DNA from: Bacteroidota bacterium
Lineage (GTDB): Bacteria; Bacteroidota; JABWAT01
DNA length: 64,000 nucleotides
Reading direction: 5' to 3'
Assembly (NCBI GenBank): GCA_023151185.1
Contig: JAKLJL010000013.1
Coordinates: forward strand, 1 to 64,000
Part shown: one piece after another, positions 35,211 through 44,132 of the stretch
How the letters are laid out: every line of letters starts with the position of its first letter
How positions within the stretch are numbered: position 1 is the stretch's first letter
The notes under the pieces: generated by a model
Database searches by the model: none
Seen by the model: the letters and a program-made list of their open reading frames with translations, nothing else
What the model was told of the DNA's origin: nothing
Program-made: the position numbers and the translations under genes

Positions 35211-36062
35211 ATGGATATTCGATTGGCTTACAGTCCGGATTCGGACGATTTCTTCATGTTTTACCCGGCGATGATGGGTTGGATTCCCACCGGGGAATAC
35301 CGGTTTCTGGCTGAAACGTTCGACACCCAGAAGTTAAACCAAATGGCGAATGAAAGCAACCGGTTTGATGTTTCGGCTATTTCCCTGCATGCCTATGCGG
35401 ATCTGGCAGACCATTACCTGGTTCTGCCCCACGGTGCCAGTGTGGGACGGAATTACGGCCCTGTTCTGATCTCGAAAGAACCCCGAACCCTGGACAGCCT
35501 GGCCGGTGCCCGGATTGCCGTTCCCGGTCTGAAGACAACCGCCTACCTGGTCCTGAAGCTGATGATCCCATCCCTCACCCCTGTCGTTACCCCGATTGAA
35601 CCGTTCTACCGGATTTTTGATTCGGTGGAGGAAAAGGAGACTGATGCGGGACTGGTGATTCACGAAGGACGTCTGATTTACTGCGACCGCGGATTTCATC
35701 TGATTGCGGATATCGGAAAGTGGTGGTACAGTCAGTTTGCCCTGCCGCTGCCGCTGGGAGTCAATGTCATCCGCAGGGACCTTGGCCAGGATCACATCCG
35801 CCGGATCAGTGAGATTCTTCAGGACTCCATCCGGTACTCTCTGGCTCACCGGGAAGACATGATCCGGTTGTGGATGGCCACCGACCCCCGGGGGATCAGG
35901 GAACTCAGGAACACGGCCCGGATTGATGAATACCTCTCACTCTATGCCAATGCCGATACCGAAAGCACCACCCCGGATGTAAAATTAGCCGCCAGTCTGC
36001 TGCTGAAACTCGGGGTGGAACACCATCTCATTCCCCATCCGGTCGAAATTGACTGGGCGTGA
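35211..36062 (+). CDS. mqnD: 1,4-dihydroxy-6-naphthoate synthase
   Basis: Converts cyclic dehypoxanthine futalosine to 1,4-dihydroxy-6-naphthoate in the futalosine route. The 283-aa protein has a periplasmic-binding-protein fold: MDIRLAYSPDSDDFFMFYP and DVSAISLHAYADLADHYLVL at the N terminus, GLVIHEGRLIYCDRG in the middle. The track uses a TTG at 35208; I use the ATG at 35211. Together with mqnB and menG this places menaquinone synthesis by the futalosine route in this organism; mqnA, mqnC and mqnE are not in the window. Confidence 0.93.
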   Translation: MDIRLAYSPDSDDFFMFYPAMMGWIPTGEYRFLAETFDTQKLNQMANESNRFDVSAISLHAYADLADHYLVLPHGASVGRNYGPVLISKEPRTLDSLAGARIAVPGLKTTAYLVLKLMIPSLTPVVTPIEPFYRIFDSVEEKETDAGLVIHEGRLIYCDRGFHLIADIGKWWYSQFALPLPLGVNVIRRDLGQDHIRRISEILQDSIRYSLAHREDMIRLWMATDPRGIRELRNTARIDEYLSLYANADTESTTPDVKLAASLLLKLGVEHHLIPHPVEIDWA

Positions 36063-36069
36063 GGAAAGA

Positions 36070-37530
36070 TTAAACCTCATATCTTTCCAATTTTTGATCT
36101 TCTTGAAATCCTGTTATCTCATGTCGTGGTCTAAGTAATTTTTCTGCTGGAAACCCTATAGAAACATGAGCTGTAAATTCCCAAGTTCCTGATCTGGCAA
36201 ATTGTTCCTCCATCTTTTTTGCATAAAACGTTGAATTCCAGGCAAACCCGAGGTTTTCATTAATTGCAGCAAGCCAAAGAGTATGTATCGCACTTATTGT
36301 CGAATGTTTTAAAGCGTCTGGGAATGTTGCCCATCCCTGTCTAAAACCAGCCGAAGGTTTAGTTTCAGTAAACACAGATAATTGAATCGGTGCGCTAAGA
36401 AAGCCTTCTAAATTAAGATTATTATAAGCAGAGACCTTTCCTTTGGGTAAAAAGGATTTTGTGATTTTATTTGCTGAAAAATAATTTTCCTTCAATAAGA
36501 GTAAAGATTGAGGGGATTTTATCTCAACAATTCGCCAAGGCTTACAATTGCCAACAGAGGGAGCTCCGTGCATTTGTAACAATATTGAATCAAGAATATC
36601 CTTCGAAACAGGATCAGTTTTAAATAATCGTGTTTGTCTACGATTTTGTAATATGTCGTTAAAAATGCCATTTGTAAGGGATTTCATTACGTTTTGTGAT
36701 TCCTTTCTAAATACAAAATGGGGCCACGCTTGCTCGCAATGTATTCTATGGCTAATTATCATCTCTTCCATTGCTTGAGTGGCACCCAAACATGAAGAAC
36801 TATCTGCATCATCATAAACTAAATACGCCCCTGTACACAGGTTTGGCCAAACAGCTTCCTGGGCAAAGGAAACTGATGAATAGGTATCGCAATCAATATG
36901 AACCAGTCCAAATGATTCAGTCATATTCTTAACCTGCATAAAGGTATCTTGAAATTTTCCTTGAATAATCATCAAGTTGGTTATTCCAAGTTCAGAACAA
37001 CGTTGCTCCAAGATCTTTCTGCTACAATCAGCGAAATCCCCTTTTTTATGCAAATCTAATGCTGAATCAGAAGTTGGAATCCCTTCAAACGTATCCAAGG
37101 CAAAAACTTTTGAATTCGGTGATAACCTATTTAATAATACGCTAAAAAAAATTGCGGTTCCTCCTTTGTAACTTCCAAATTCAATAATATTTTGGTTTTC
37201 CAGACCTAACAGTCCTTCTGTGATCATCAAGAAAAGATTAAACATCCTTTGTTTTGGTAAAATACTGAAGACGTCAACCCCTTGGGCTTTTTCATACGCC
37301 TCGTTAAATAAAGGATTTTGCTCAATTTTCAAATACAGGGACGTATTTTGAAGCATCCATCCCCGTCGATATCCTTCACTTAAATTCCTTCTCTTTTCAG
37401 ATTTTTCCATTTCAGGAATCTCTGTACTTCCTTGCCACCTTGAATTTTTCCTGGCAAGTGATGGTAATTCATCCCTGCAAGGCGGTGTGAACTCAATACC
37501 AAGAAATTCGATTTGCTTTAATTTTGGCAT
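36070..37530 (-). CDS. Fusion of a TylF-like methyltransferase and a BluB-like nitroreductase
   Basis: One 486-aa ORF holds two enzymes. Residues 1-280 resemble TylF/MycF macrocin-type O-methyltransferases: IIEFGSYKGGTAIFF at about 113, ALDTFEGIPTSD, and HIDCDTYSSVSFAQEAVWP near 211 with DDADSSSCLGATQAMEE. Residues 290-486 are nitroreductase-fold and BluB-like: RRQTRLFKTDPV at about 297, APSVGNCKPWRIV at about 322, LEGFLSAPIQLSVFTE, and LWLAAINENLGFAWNS. In BluB the position after RR is, as I recall, a catalytically needed Asp; here it is Gln299. So flavin cleavage as in cobalamin lower-ligand synthesis is doubtful, though FMN binding is likely. The gene ends an AT-rich operon with an importer and is convergent with mqnD, 8 bases apart. 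I know of no such fusion; substrate unknown. Confidence 0.8.
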   Translation of the reverse strand: MPKLKQIEFLGIEFTPPCRDELPSLARKNSRWQGSTEIPEMEKSEKRRNLSEGYRRGWMLQNTSLYLKIEQNPLFNEAYEKAQGVDVFSILPKQRMFNLFLMITEGLLGLENQNIIEFGSYKGGTAIFFSVLLNRLSPNSKVFALDTFEGIPTSDSALDLHKKGDFADCSRKILEQRCSELGITNLMIIQGKFQDTFMQVKNMTESFGLVHIDCDTYSSVSFAQEAVWPNLCTGAYLVYDDADSSSCLGATQAMEEMIISHRIHCEQAWPHFVFRKESQNVMKSLTNGIFNDILQNRRQTRLFKTDPVSKDILDSILLQMHGAPSVGNCKPWRIVEIKSPQSLLLLKENYFSANKITKSFLPKGKVSAYNNLNLEGFLSAPIQLSVFTETKPSAGFRQGWATFPDALKHSTISAIHTLWLAAINENLGFAWNSTFYAKKMEEQFARSGTWEFTAHVSIGFPAEKLLRPRHEITGFQEDQKLERYEV

Positions 37531-37571
37531 ATTTCACCAACCAAGATATTTAGAGATACTTTTTTTCCCTG

Positions 37572-38345
37572 TTATTTTTTTTTTCGATCGTAAATTAAAC
37601 GGAGCCCAATTAAAACAATATAGATGAAAGCAAAAATAGATACAAAAGAGTTTAAGAAGCTATACTGATGGGTCCATAACAAAACGACAATAGAAAACCA
37701 TGTTAAAAATGCAATAAAATCAGAAAGACACCATAATCCTAATTTTTTGACGATAGGGTTTTTAAACAATTTTTTGTCTTTTCCCTTTTTAATATAAATA
37801 GTAATCATGCCAAATATAGACCAGACCATAAAAAGCAAGAATGTGACTGTTATTAGAATTAAATAAATTAGTTCCTTATTACTTAATTCAAAATTCATTT
37901 TCTGAACCCAGGCTATGATCAGTACCTTTTTTTCGGGGAAAAAATCAAGAAGGCTTATAACAGAATCACCTTTGGAGAAAGCACCTAAAACAATAATAAT
38001 AATAAATAACCTCAATATTTTCTCTAACCTTGATCCCACCCACCCATGTGTCTTATTTTTCCAATCTTTTTCTTCCTTTTCTAAAATATGGAAGCCCTGG
38101 TATATTATATATTGGTGATAAGCTGAAAATAATATTACTATGTAAAAAAGATATCTTAAAATATCATTAATAATATTATCTTTTAAGCCTGAAGTAATTG
38201 AATATTTTTGTATTGTATGTGATATTTTCAAGGAAATAACAATACCAGCAATGGCAAACAATAATGTATATATTTGGCTTATATTTATTTTTTGTATTTT
38301 ATCCCAAGCTAATTTTATGTTTGAGCCAAATTGAGGAAATAGCAT
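37572..38345 (-). CDS. Polytopic membrane protein of unknown function
   Basis: The 257-aa protein has about six hydrophobic segments (SQIYTLLFAIAGIVISLKI, ILRYLFYIVILFSAYHQYI, ILRLFIIIIVLGAFS and others) separated by Lys-rich loops. I do not recognise a family. It is encoded between an ABC ATPase gene (38-base gap) and the methyltransferase-nitroreductase fusion (41-base gap) in the same AT-rich operon, so it may take part in handling the same compound. Base composition matches its neighbours and not the core genome. Confidence 0.65.
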   Translation of the reverse strand: MLFPQFGSNIKLAWDKIQKINISQIYTLLFAIAGIVISLKISHTIQKYSITSGLKDNIINDILRYLFYIVILFSAYHQYIIYQGFHILEKEEKDWKNKTHGWVGSRLEKILRLFIIIIVLGAFSKGDSVISLLDFFPEKKVLIIAWVQKMNFELSNKELIYLILITVTFLLFMVWSIFGMITIYIKKGKDKKLFKNPIVKKLGLWCLSDFIAFLTWFSIVVLLWTHQYSFLNSFVSIFAFIYIVLIGLRLIYDRKKK

Positions 38346-38383
38346 ATTCCCTTCCTTCCCTATTTCATAGTCATTTTTTATAT

Positions 38384-39130
38384 TTATCTTGCAATGATTT
38401 CAGCCCTAATAAATTCCTTAAGTTCCTTTGTAAAGGGTCTTCTGAAAAGGGTTTTTGGAGGGCCTGACTCAATTATCGTCCCATTATTCAAAAAATCTAT
38501 TCTCTCCCCATATTGCCTTAAAAATCCAAGCTGATGTGAAATAAAAACTATTCCAATGCCTCTTTCACTCGCCTTCACAAGAACATCAGCAACAGAGACA
38601 GAAGCAATGGGGTCAAGATTTGCAGTAATTTCGTCGCAAAGGAGGTATTTGGGCTCCATTGCCAATGCCCGTGCAATACATACCCTCGCTAATTGGCCGC
38701 CTGATACTTCTCCTGGAAATTTGTTTTCATGACCATTTAAACCAAATGTTCTTAAAAGCAATTTTGCAATTTTTCTGGAATCTTCGAGTTTTATTTTCTT
38801 TACTACATTGGGCCCTTCAGCAACTAAATCAAGAATAGTCCTATATGGTGGAAGAGCACGCACCTGTGATACATATCCAATATGTTGCCTAAGAAATGCC
38901 CAAGGAAATTTCACTTCAACAGGAAATTGAATATTAACATTTTGCTCATCAAAGAGGTACTCCCCTGCTTCAGGCCTCTCCAGTCCGACAAGACTTCTCG
39001 CCAACACAGTTTTGCCAGAGCCACTCGTTCCGACCAACCCAACAATTTGCCCAGGAAGAATAGTGAAATCGACACCCTTTAAAACAGGAGTTGTTCCGAA
39101 ACTTTTATACAGTTTTTTTACTTTTAACAT
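38384..39130 (-). CDS. Amino-acid-type ABC transporter, ATPase subunit
   Basis: The 248-aa protein has all ABC ATPase motifs: Walker A GTSGSGKT, Q-loop HIGYVSQ, signature VSGGQLARV, Walker B YLLCDEIT and H-loop FISHQ. Overall it is of the polar amino-acid uptake (GlnQ-like) group. It overlaps the permease gene by 26 bases. With the adjacent permease and binding protein it forms a complete importer. The imported compound is not known; the downstream methyltransferase-nitroreductase fusion may act on it. Confidence 0.88.
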   Translation of the reverse strand: MLKVKKLYKSFGTTPVLKGVDFTILPGQIVGLVGTSGSGKTVLARSLVGLERPEAGEYLFDEQNVNIQFPVEVKFPWAFLRQHIGYVSQVRALPPYRTILDLVAEGPNVVKKIKLEDSRKIAKLLLRTFGLNGHENKFPGEVSGGQLARVCIARALAMEPKYLLCDEITANLDPIASVSVADVLVKASERGIGIVFISHQLGFLRQYGERIDFLNNGTIIESGPPKTLFRRPFTKELKEFIRAEIIAR

Positions 39131-39809
39131 TAGCTGAAGAAGGGTTTAGCTTAATTGAATTTAGATCTTCAATTTTCCGTAAAATAAAAATTGATGGGAA
39201 TACCAGAACAGAGTAACATATGGCCATCGCGGTATATATTTCAAATGGTAGCGGTTTTTTTAACATAATTAATTGAAAAGAATATGTGAGTTCAGGAACG
39301 GCAATTAGAGATGCTAAACTAGACATTTTAATTAACCCAATTGTTTGTCCATTTAAAGCTGGAAAGGAACGACGAAAAACCTCAGTAAATATAACCCTCC
39401 TAAAAACCATTGAATTAGTCATACCCAGTGCTAATGCCGACTCCTTGGTTGTTTTTGGGATGGCAAGAATTGCCCCTCGAAAAATATCAGCTGCATATGC
39501 TCCATAAATTGCAATGAATACAACTAAGGAGGAAGTCAGTCCATTTAATCGTATGCCAACCCAAATTGGCAAGGCAAAATAAATCCAAACGAGCCAAACA
39601 AGTGGGGGTATTGCACGGATAACTTCAACAATTGCTGTAAAAAGCCAAAATAATAACTTTCTGTTGTCTGCTGCTAAAATCGGTGAGACAGCTAGCCCAA
39701 TTAAAGTGCCAAATATTGTGGGAACTATGGTGAGGATAATTGTAAAGCCAAGACCTAATAGTATTGCATCACAAAATTCACACAAAGCCAAAAAACTTGA
39801 AAACTCCAT
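39105..39809 (-). CDS. Amino-acid-type ABC transporter, permease subunit
   Basis: The 234-aa protein has about five membrane helices (LGLGFTIILTIVPTIFGTLIG, LLFWLFTAIVEVIRAIPPLVW and others) and the HisM/GlnP-type features VEVIRAIPPLVWLVWIYFA, YGAYAADIFRGAILAIP, and TIGLIKMSSLASLIAVPELTY, of which the EAA-like loop contacts the ATPase. The ATG overlaps the binding-protein stop (TAATG), so translation is coupled. A single permease suggests a homodimer. Confidence 0.87.
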   Translation of the reverse strand: MEFSSFLALCEFCDAILLGLGFTIILTIVPTIFGTLIGLAVSPILAADNRKLLFWLFTAIVEVIRAIPPLVWLVWIYFALPIWVGIRLNGLTSSLVVFIAIYGAYAADIFRGAILAIPKTTKESALALGMTNSMVFRRVIFTEVFRRSFPALNGQTIGLIKMSSLASLIAVPELTYSFQLIMLKKPLPFEIYTAMAICYSVLVFPSIFILRKIEDLNSIKLNPSSANVKSKKTV

Positions 39810-40648
39810 TATTGAAAGTTACTTCCAGCCTCATCGTACCATATTTTTGATTTAGAATATTTTAAATTTATTGAATCCAACTCACCTGAGATTTTTAGGT
39901 TCCTAATAGCAACATCCAAGAATTCTTTAAGAAAATAATCTTCTGACCTTACCAAAAAACCAGCGTTCTGCCTACTTAGTACCATTTTTTCTAGTACCCG
40001 TACATTTGAATTATTTTCCGCAAACCGAACGGCAGTACCATAATCCACAATGGCTACATCCGCTCGTCCTGCTGCCACTTCCAGCATTCCCAAATTTGGG
40101 TCATTTGGCGGAAATTCAGAAATAATTGCCCCTTTCATGAATTTGGACACAAAATCAGCATCAAAGCCTCCTCTGCCAACTGCAACTCTTAGCCCACTTT
40201 TTTGCAAATCACTAATTGCGTTGATACTGTTATTTTCATTTGAAATTACAGGAACGACAGCAAAATCATATATCGGCTTTGAAAATAAGTACTCGAAGGC
40301 TCGACCCTCGGTCATAAATATCGGACCAATAACAACATCAACTTGGTTTGAAATTAAGGCAGAACCGAAAGTCTCCCAACTACTTGAAATGAATTCAATT
40401 CTTAGGTTGGTCCGTTTTCCAATTGCAGCAATAATATCTACCGAATGCCCGGTAGCAGTTTTCGTTCCCGCGTCATATAAGGATACAGGAGGAACTGACA
40501 AAACACCTACTTTTAAGGTAGTTATTTTATTTTTTCCAATCTTTTCCTCAACATTAGCTACTCTATTTATTATTATTAGCGAATAAATTGACATGCAAAT
40601 GGCAACAATGGCTATGACCATTTCATAAGTAATTGAGATTTTTTTCAT
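39809..40648 (-). CDS. Amino-acid-type ABC transporter, substrate-binding protein (membrane-anchored)
   Basis: The 279-aa protein has a type 3 solute-binding fold: TLKVGVLSVPPVSLYD, GHSVDIIAAIGKRTNL, WETFGSALISNQVDVVIG, FSKPIYDFAVVPVI. The N terminus has a hydrophobic helix (MVIAIVAICMSIYSLIIINR) without a lipobox or clear signal peptidase site, so it may stay anchored by this helix. It is the first gene of the five-gene AT-rich operon and is preceded by an unusually strong Shine-Dalgarno sequence. The carboxylate-contacting Arg expected for amino-acid binders is at TEGRAFEYLF, not in the usual place, so the substrate may be atypical. Confidence 0.82.
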   Translation of the reverse strand: MKKISITYEMVIAIVAICMSIYSLIIINRVANVEEKIGKNKITTLKVGVLSVPPVSLYDAGTKTATGHSVDIIAAIGKRTNLRIEFISSSWETFGSALISNQVDVVIGPIFMTEGRAFEYLFSKPIYDFAVVPVISNENNSINAISDLQKSGLRVAVGRGGFDADFVSKFMKGAIISEFPPNDPNLGMLEVAAGRADVAIVDYGTAVRFAENNSNVRVLEKMVLSRQNAGFLVRSEDYFLKEFLDVAIRNLKISGELDSINLKYSKSKIWYDEAGSNFQ

Positions 40649-40650
40649 AT

Positions 40651-40660
40651 CCTTCCTCCT
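40651..40660 (-). promoter_or_regulatory. Strong ribosome binding site of the importer operon
   Basis: On the minus strand AGGAGGAAGG ends 2 bases before the ATG at 40648 (the AGGAGG core is about 6 bases away). Most genes in this window have weak or no such sequence, so it stands out and fits foreign origin of the operon. Confidence 0.7.
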
Positions 40661-41679
40661 TTTATTTTTTTCTTTTCGAAAATTCTTATATAAATGAGAA
40701 AATAAAATGAATTATTTGAATTATTTTATGGAACTCATTTTGTCCAAAACAAATGCAAGAATGTATATTTAATTCTGCACGACTCATTTAATCAACAAAA
40801 ATGACTTAAAAAAAACCGATTTTATACTCCACGATATCAAAATGAAGAATTTATTTATAATCCAATTTTTAAAGGGATCCAATCTTAAATTAACTTTAGA
40901 GTCCACTTTATTTTAAAGAAGATTACTAATATGCCGAGGCTGTATATCAAATAATTCAGATTCCACTTGGAAACATATGATATTCGACCGATTTAATGAG
41001 TTAAGCATTTTCCATTTATTTCTTCATACCGAGAAACAAAATTAGTACCAATGCTGTTTGAATAATTCGTTTGCCACTATCACCCAATGTTTAAAAAACA
41101 GAATAGGAATATTGGCAGTTGAGTGAATATTTTTTACCTTACTTCATTTACGGAGATGAGAATACCTGTAAATCACCTATTTAGAAAAACAAAGTAACTT
41201 GGCTTTTCGAAACTTCAATAACATTATAATACCCCACAACACCCAAAGAACTACCTATAAAAAAGGTTCTTTTATAAACTAATATCACTCCTTTTCATGG
41301 CAAATGCAATACAAAGCATTTTTTATAATCCAGAAAAAAGGATCATGGGTTTTTGTGCAATTTGACCTTAGAAGTCTCCACTTGGTGCCAATAGGTAATC
41401 GCAGAAGCTTTTAACTAAATGACCAATAGTTGTCATGCTGCGTACATTTATGTTTTTACCCATTCCACTTTCTATTTCAGATACAATTTTCTTCTTTCCC
41501 TCAGACTACCCTATTGAACTTTTTACAGAACCGGCTCCCTACCACCTTAAGGCGAAAGGAAACCCGGCCGGTTTACAGAGAGGTATTCAAACAGTCTCAT
41601 CTGCCGGCCGTTGGCATCTGACCGCCGGATACCGTACCTTTGCCACCGAACTTCACCCCTTTACCAAATGTTATTTGAA
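40661..41679. other. AT-rich region without recognisable genes (about 1 kb)
   Basis: No credible ORF on either strand; the short track ORFs at 41430 and 41435 start in AT-rich sequence and have no recognisable features. Seen: a weak hairpin AAAGAAC/GTTCTTT at about 41250 and AAATGC/GCATTT with a short T-run at 41302-41323. The promoter of the importer operon should lie near 40670-40760. Composition changes to the core CCGG-rich style at about 41530. Confidence 0.6.
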
Positions 41680-42144
41680 ATGATGGCAGAACCGGAAAAA
41701 ATCACCCGACGGGAATTACGTGTAAAAGTCATGCAGGCACTCTATGCCCATGAACTTTCCGGCGACCCGATTTCACACCTCAGAGAAACCATTCTGGCAG
41801 ACGTCAGGGAGGCAACGCCCGACTATGAATACGCCGCCCGGATGCTGAACGCTGTCATCACCCGGTCAGAAACCCTGACTCCCTGGGTGGAACGCCACCT
41901 GAAAAACTGGGACCTGGCCCGCATTGCCGTCATCGACATGGTCCTTCTGAAAATGGGAACTGCCGAGTTTCTTCACTTTCCGGAAATCCCGCCGAAAGTG
42001 ACCATCAATGAAATGCTTGACATCGCCCGGGCCTACTCTACCGATCAGAGCAATAAATTCATCAACGGTATTCTCGATGCCGTCCTCGACGATATGAAGA
42101 AACAGAAGGTTCTCGAAAAATCGGGCCGGGGCCTGATCGGATAG
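41680..42144 (+). CDS. nusB: Transcription antitermination factor NusB
   Basis: I start at the ATG ATG pair (41680/41683) because MAEPEKITRRELRVKVMQALYAHE is the usual NusB N terminus; the track start at 41611 lies in AT-poor-quality upstream sequence. About 154 aa remain. The helical core is clear: WVERHLKNWDLARIAVIDMVLLKMGTAEFLHFPEIPPKVTINEMLDIARAYSTDQSNKFINGILDAVL. NusB binds boxA RNA with NusE and supports rRNA transcription. It is 4 bases upstream of a phosphatase gene in a five-gene plus-strand run. Confidence 0.92.
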   Translation: MMAEPEKITRRELRVKVMQALYAHELSGDPISHLRETILADVREATPDYEYAARMLNAVITRSETLTPWVERHLKNWDLARIAVIDMVLLKMGTAEFLHFPEIPPKVTINEMLDIARAYSTDQSNKFINGILDAVLDDMKKQKVLEKSGRGLIG

Positions 42145-42148
42145 CCGA

Positions 42149-42841
42149 ATGGTGCTGCCTTCCCTCCCTCAGAACAATACGTTTGCCATCGGCGATATTC
42201 ACGGCTGCCTGAAAACCCTGAAATCCCTGCTGATGAAACTGCCGCTGAACCAGGATTCTGTCCTGATTTTTCTGGGGGATTACATCGACCGGGGACCCGA
42301 TTCCAAAGGAGTTCTCGACTTCCTGATTGACTTTTCCACCCGTCAAAAATGTTATTTCCTGCTGGGAAACCATGAAGTCATGATGGCCGAAGCCCTGAAA
42401 TCCGGCAGTACCGAAAACTGGGAACTGAACGGGGCCCGGGCTACCCTGGCCAGTTACGTCACCCCCGGTGCTTCAACCTTTGACCTGCCGCATTCCCATG
42501 CTCTCTTTCTGGACCGGTGCGACTGGTTTATTGATTCACCCGGATTTTTCTTCGTTCATGCCGGTGCCAATCCGTACCGGACCCTGGCAGAGTCCGTCCG
42601 GATGGAGCAGTGGGAAGAATTTGTCTGGGAACGCAACCATCTGAAAGTCGAAAATCCGGTCTGGGAAAAACCGGTGGTCTGCGGTCATACGCCGCACAAG
42701 ACCCCGCTGATCCGGGAAAAACTGATGGTGATTGATACGGGATGTGTCTATACAACCTCTCAGAAATATTCGGGTTACGGCACCCTGACGGCCATCCAGC
42801 TTCCGTCGAGAAAAATTTACCAGGCAGCCTACTGTGAGTAA
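42149..42841 (+). CDS. PPP-family metallophosphatase (Ser/Thr protein phosphatase or ApaH/PrpE-like)
   Basis: The 230-aa protein has all PPP metal motifs in order: GDIHGCLKTL at about residue 14, GDYIDRGPDS at about 47, LGNHEVMM at about 72, and VVCGHTPHK near 180. It is short and soluble. Substrate could be phosphoprotein or a dinucleoside polyphosphate. Its stop region overlaps the GTG start of the transporter gene by 8 bases. Confidence 0.9.
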   Translation: MVLPSLPQNNTFAIGDIHGCLKTLKSLLMKLPLNQDSVLIFLGDYIDRGPDSKGVLDFLIDFSTRQKCYFLLGNHEVMMAEALKSGSTENWELNGARATLASYVTPGASTFDLPHSHALFLDRCDWFIDSPGFFFVHAGANPYRTLAESVRMEQWEEFVWERNHLKVENPVWEKPVVCGHTPHKTPLIREKLMVIDTGCVYTTSQKYSGYGTLTAIQLPSRKIYQAAYCE

Positions 42842-44132
42842 CCGGCCGCTTCCCGCCAGAAAAGAGATTTTATCCTGGGCCCTGTACGACTGGGCCAACA
42901 GTGCCTTTGCCACAACGGTCATAGCCGGATTTTTCCCGATTTTCTTTAAGGACTTCTGGAGCAGGGATCACCCCGTCGAACAATCGACCTTCTGGCTGGG
43001 TGTAGCCTTATCCTCTGCCGGGATCATCGTTGCCATTCTGTCACCGCTGCTCGGGGCTTTTTCTGATCTGGGCGCCCGCAAGAAGCTGTACCTTTCGGGG
43101 TTTGCCGGACTTGGAATCGTCATGACGGGCGGACTTTTCTTTCTGGATGCCGGAAACTGGCCGATGGCGGCTTTAATGTACACCCTGGCCATGGTGGGGT
43201 TCCTTTCCTCGAATGTGTTTTACGACTCGCTGATTACCAGCGTCAGCACCGATCAGACCGTTGACTTGGTTTCCAGTCAGGGTTACGGACTTGGGTACAT
43301 CGGCGGCGGAATTCTCTTTCTGCTGAATGTGCTCATGGTTCAGCAGCCTGGCTGGTTCGGACTTGAATCGGCCTCTGAAGCAGTCAGATGGTCGTTTCTT
43401 TCAGTCGCGGTCTGGTGGCTGATCTTTTCCCTTCCGCTGATTCTGGTGGTGAAGGAACCGGCACCGCCCCAGCGACTGAAAAGCCGGGAAGTCATCCGGT
43501 CCGGGACAGCAGAATTTCTTCACTCCCTCCGGTCCATTTTCCGTAATCGGCAGATTGCCCTGTTCCTGCTGGCATACTGGCTTTATATTGACGGGGTGGA
43601 TACGGTCATTGCCATGGCAGTGGACTTCGGCAAATCGATCGGGATTCCCAACAGTGACCTGATTACGGCCCTGCTGATCGTGCAGTTTGTCGGCTTCCCC
43701 TTTGCCCTGCTGACGGGCTGGCTGGGGCAGAAATTCGGCGCCAAACCGATGATTCTGATCTGCATTGCAGCCTATTTCCTCATTACCCTGTTCGGAAGCC
43801 GCCTCGACAACCATCCGGTGGATATCGGCGGGATAGCGGTGAGCAAGTTTTATCTGCTTGCCGGTGCCGTTGCCATGGTTCAGGGCGGAATTCAATCTCT
43901 CAGCCGGAGCTTTTTTGCCCGGATCGTTCCGCCGGATCAGTCGGGGGAATATTTCGGATTTTACAACATGATGGGGAAATTTGCCACCATTCTCGGTCCG
44001 ATGCTGGTAGGAACTGTCACGATTTTGACAGGGGATGCCGGAACCGGAATCCTCAGCATTTCGGTTCTGTTCATTGTCGGCGGCCTGATTTTACTGAAAG
44101 TCCGGCTTTCCCGAACGGAGGTTCCCCGATGA
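42834..44132 (+). CDS. MFS transporter, UMF1/Atg22-like
   Basis: The 432-aa protein starts with GTG and has 12 predicted membrane helices. The opening WALYDWANSAFATTVIAGFFPIFF is the UMF1 family signature, and GALSDLGARKK-like loop (SDLGARKKLYLSGF) is the MFS A-loop. LSRSFFARIVPPDQSGEYFGFYNMMGKFATILGPML is also conserved in this family. Bacterial members are little studied; amino acid or peptide export has been proposed for the fungal relative. Linked by ATGA overlap to the next gene. Confidence 0.88.
   Translation: MSNRPLPARKEILSWALYDWANSAFATTVIAGFFPIFFKDFWSRDHPVEQSTFWLGVALSSAGIIVAILSPLLGAFSDLGARKKLYLSGFAGLGIVMTGGLFFLDAGNWPMAALMYTLAMVGFLSSNVFYDSLITSVSTDQTVDLVSSQGYGLGYIGGGILFLLNVLMVQQPGWFGLESASEAVRWSFLSVAVWWLIFSLPLILVVKEPAPPQRLKSREVIRSGTAEFLHSLRSIFRNRQIALFLLAYWLYIDGVDTVIAMAVDFGKSIGIPNSDLITALLIVQFVGFPFALLTGWLGQKFGAKPMILICIAAYFLITLFGSRLDNHPVDIGGIAVSKFYLLAGAVAMVQGGIQSLSRSFFARIVPPDQSGEYFGFYNMMGKFATILGPMLVGTVTILTGDAGTGILSISVLFIVGGLILLKVRLSRTEVPR

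Noticed and set aside
41435-41683. 82-aa plus-strand ORF before nusB
   Set aside because: Spans the AT-rich to core transition, has no recognisable features and ends inside the nusB start region.
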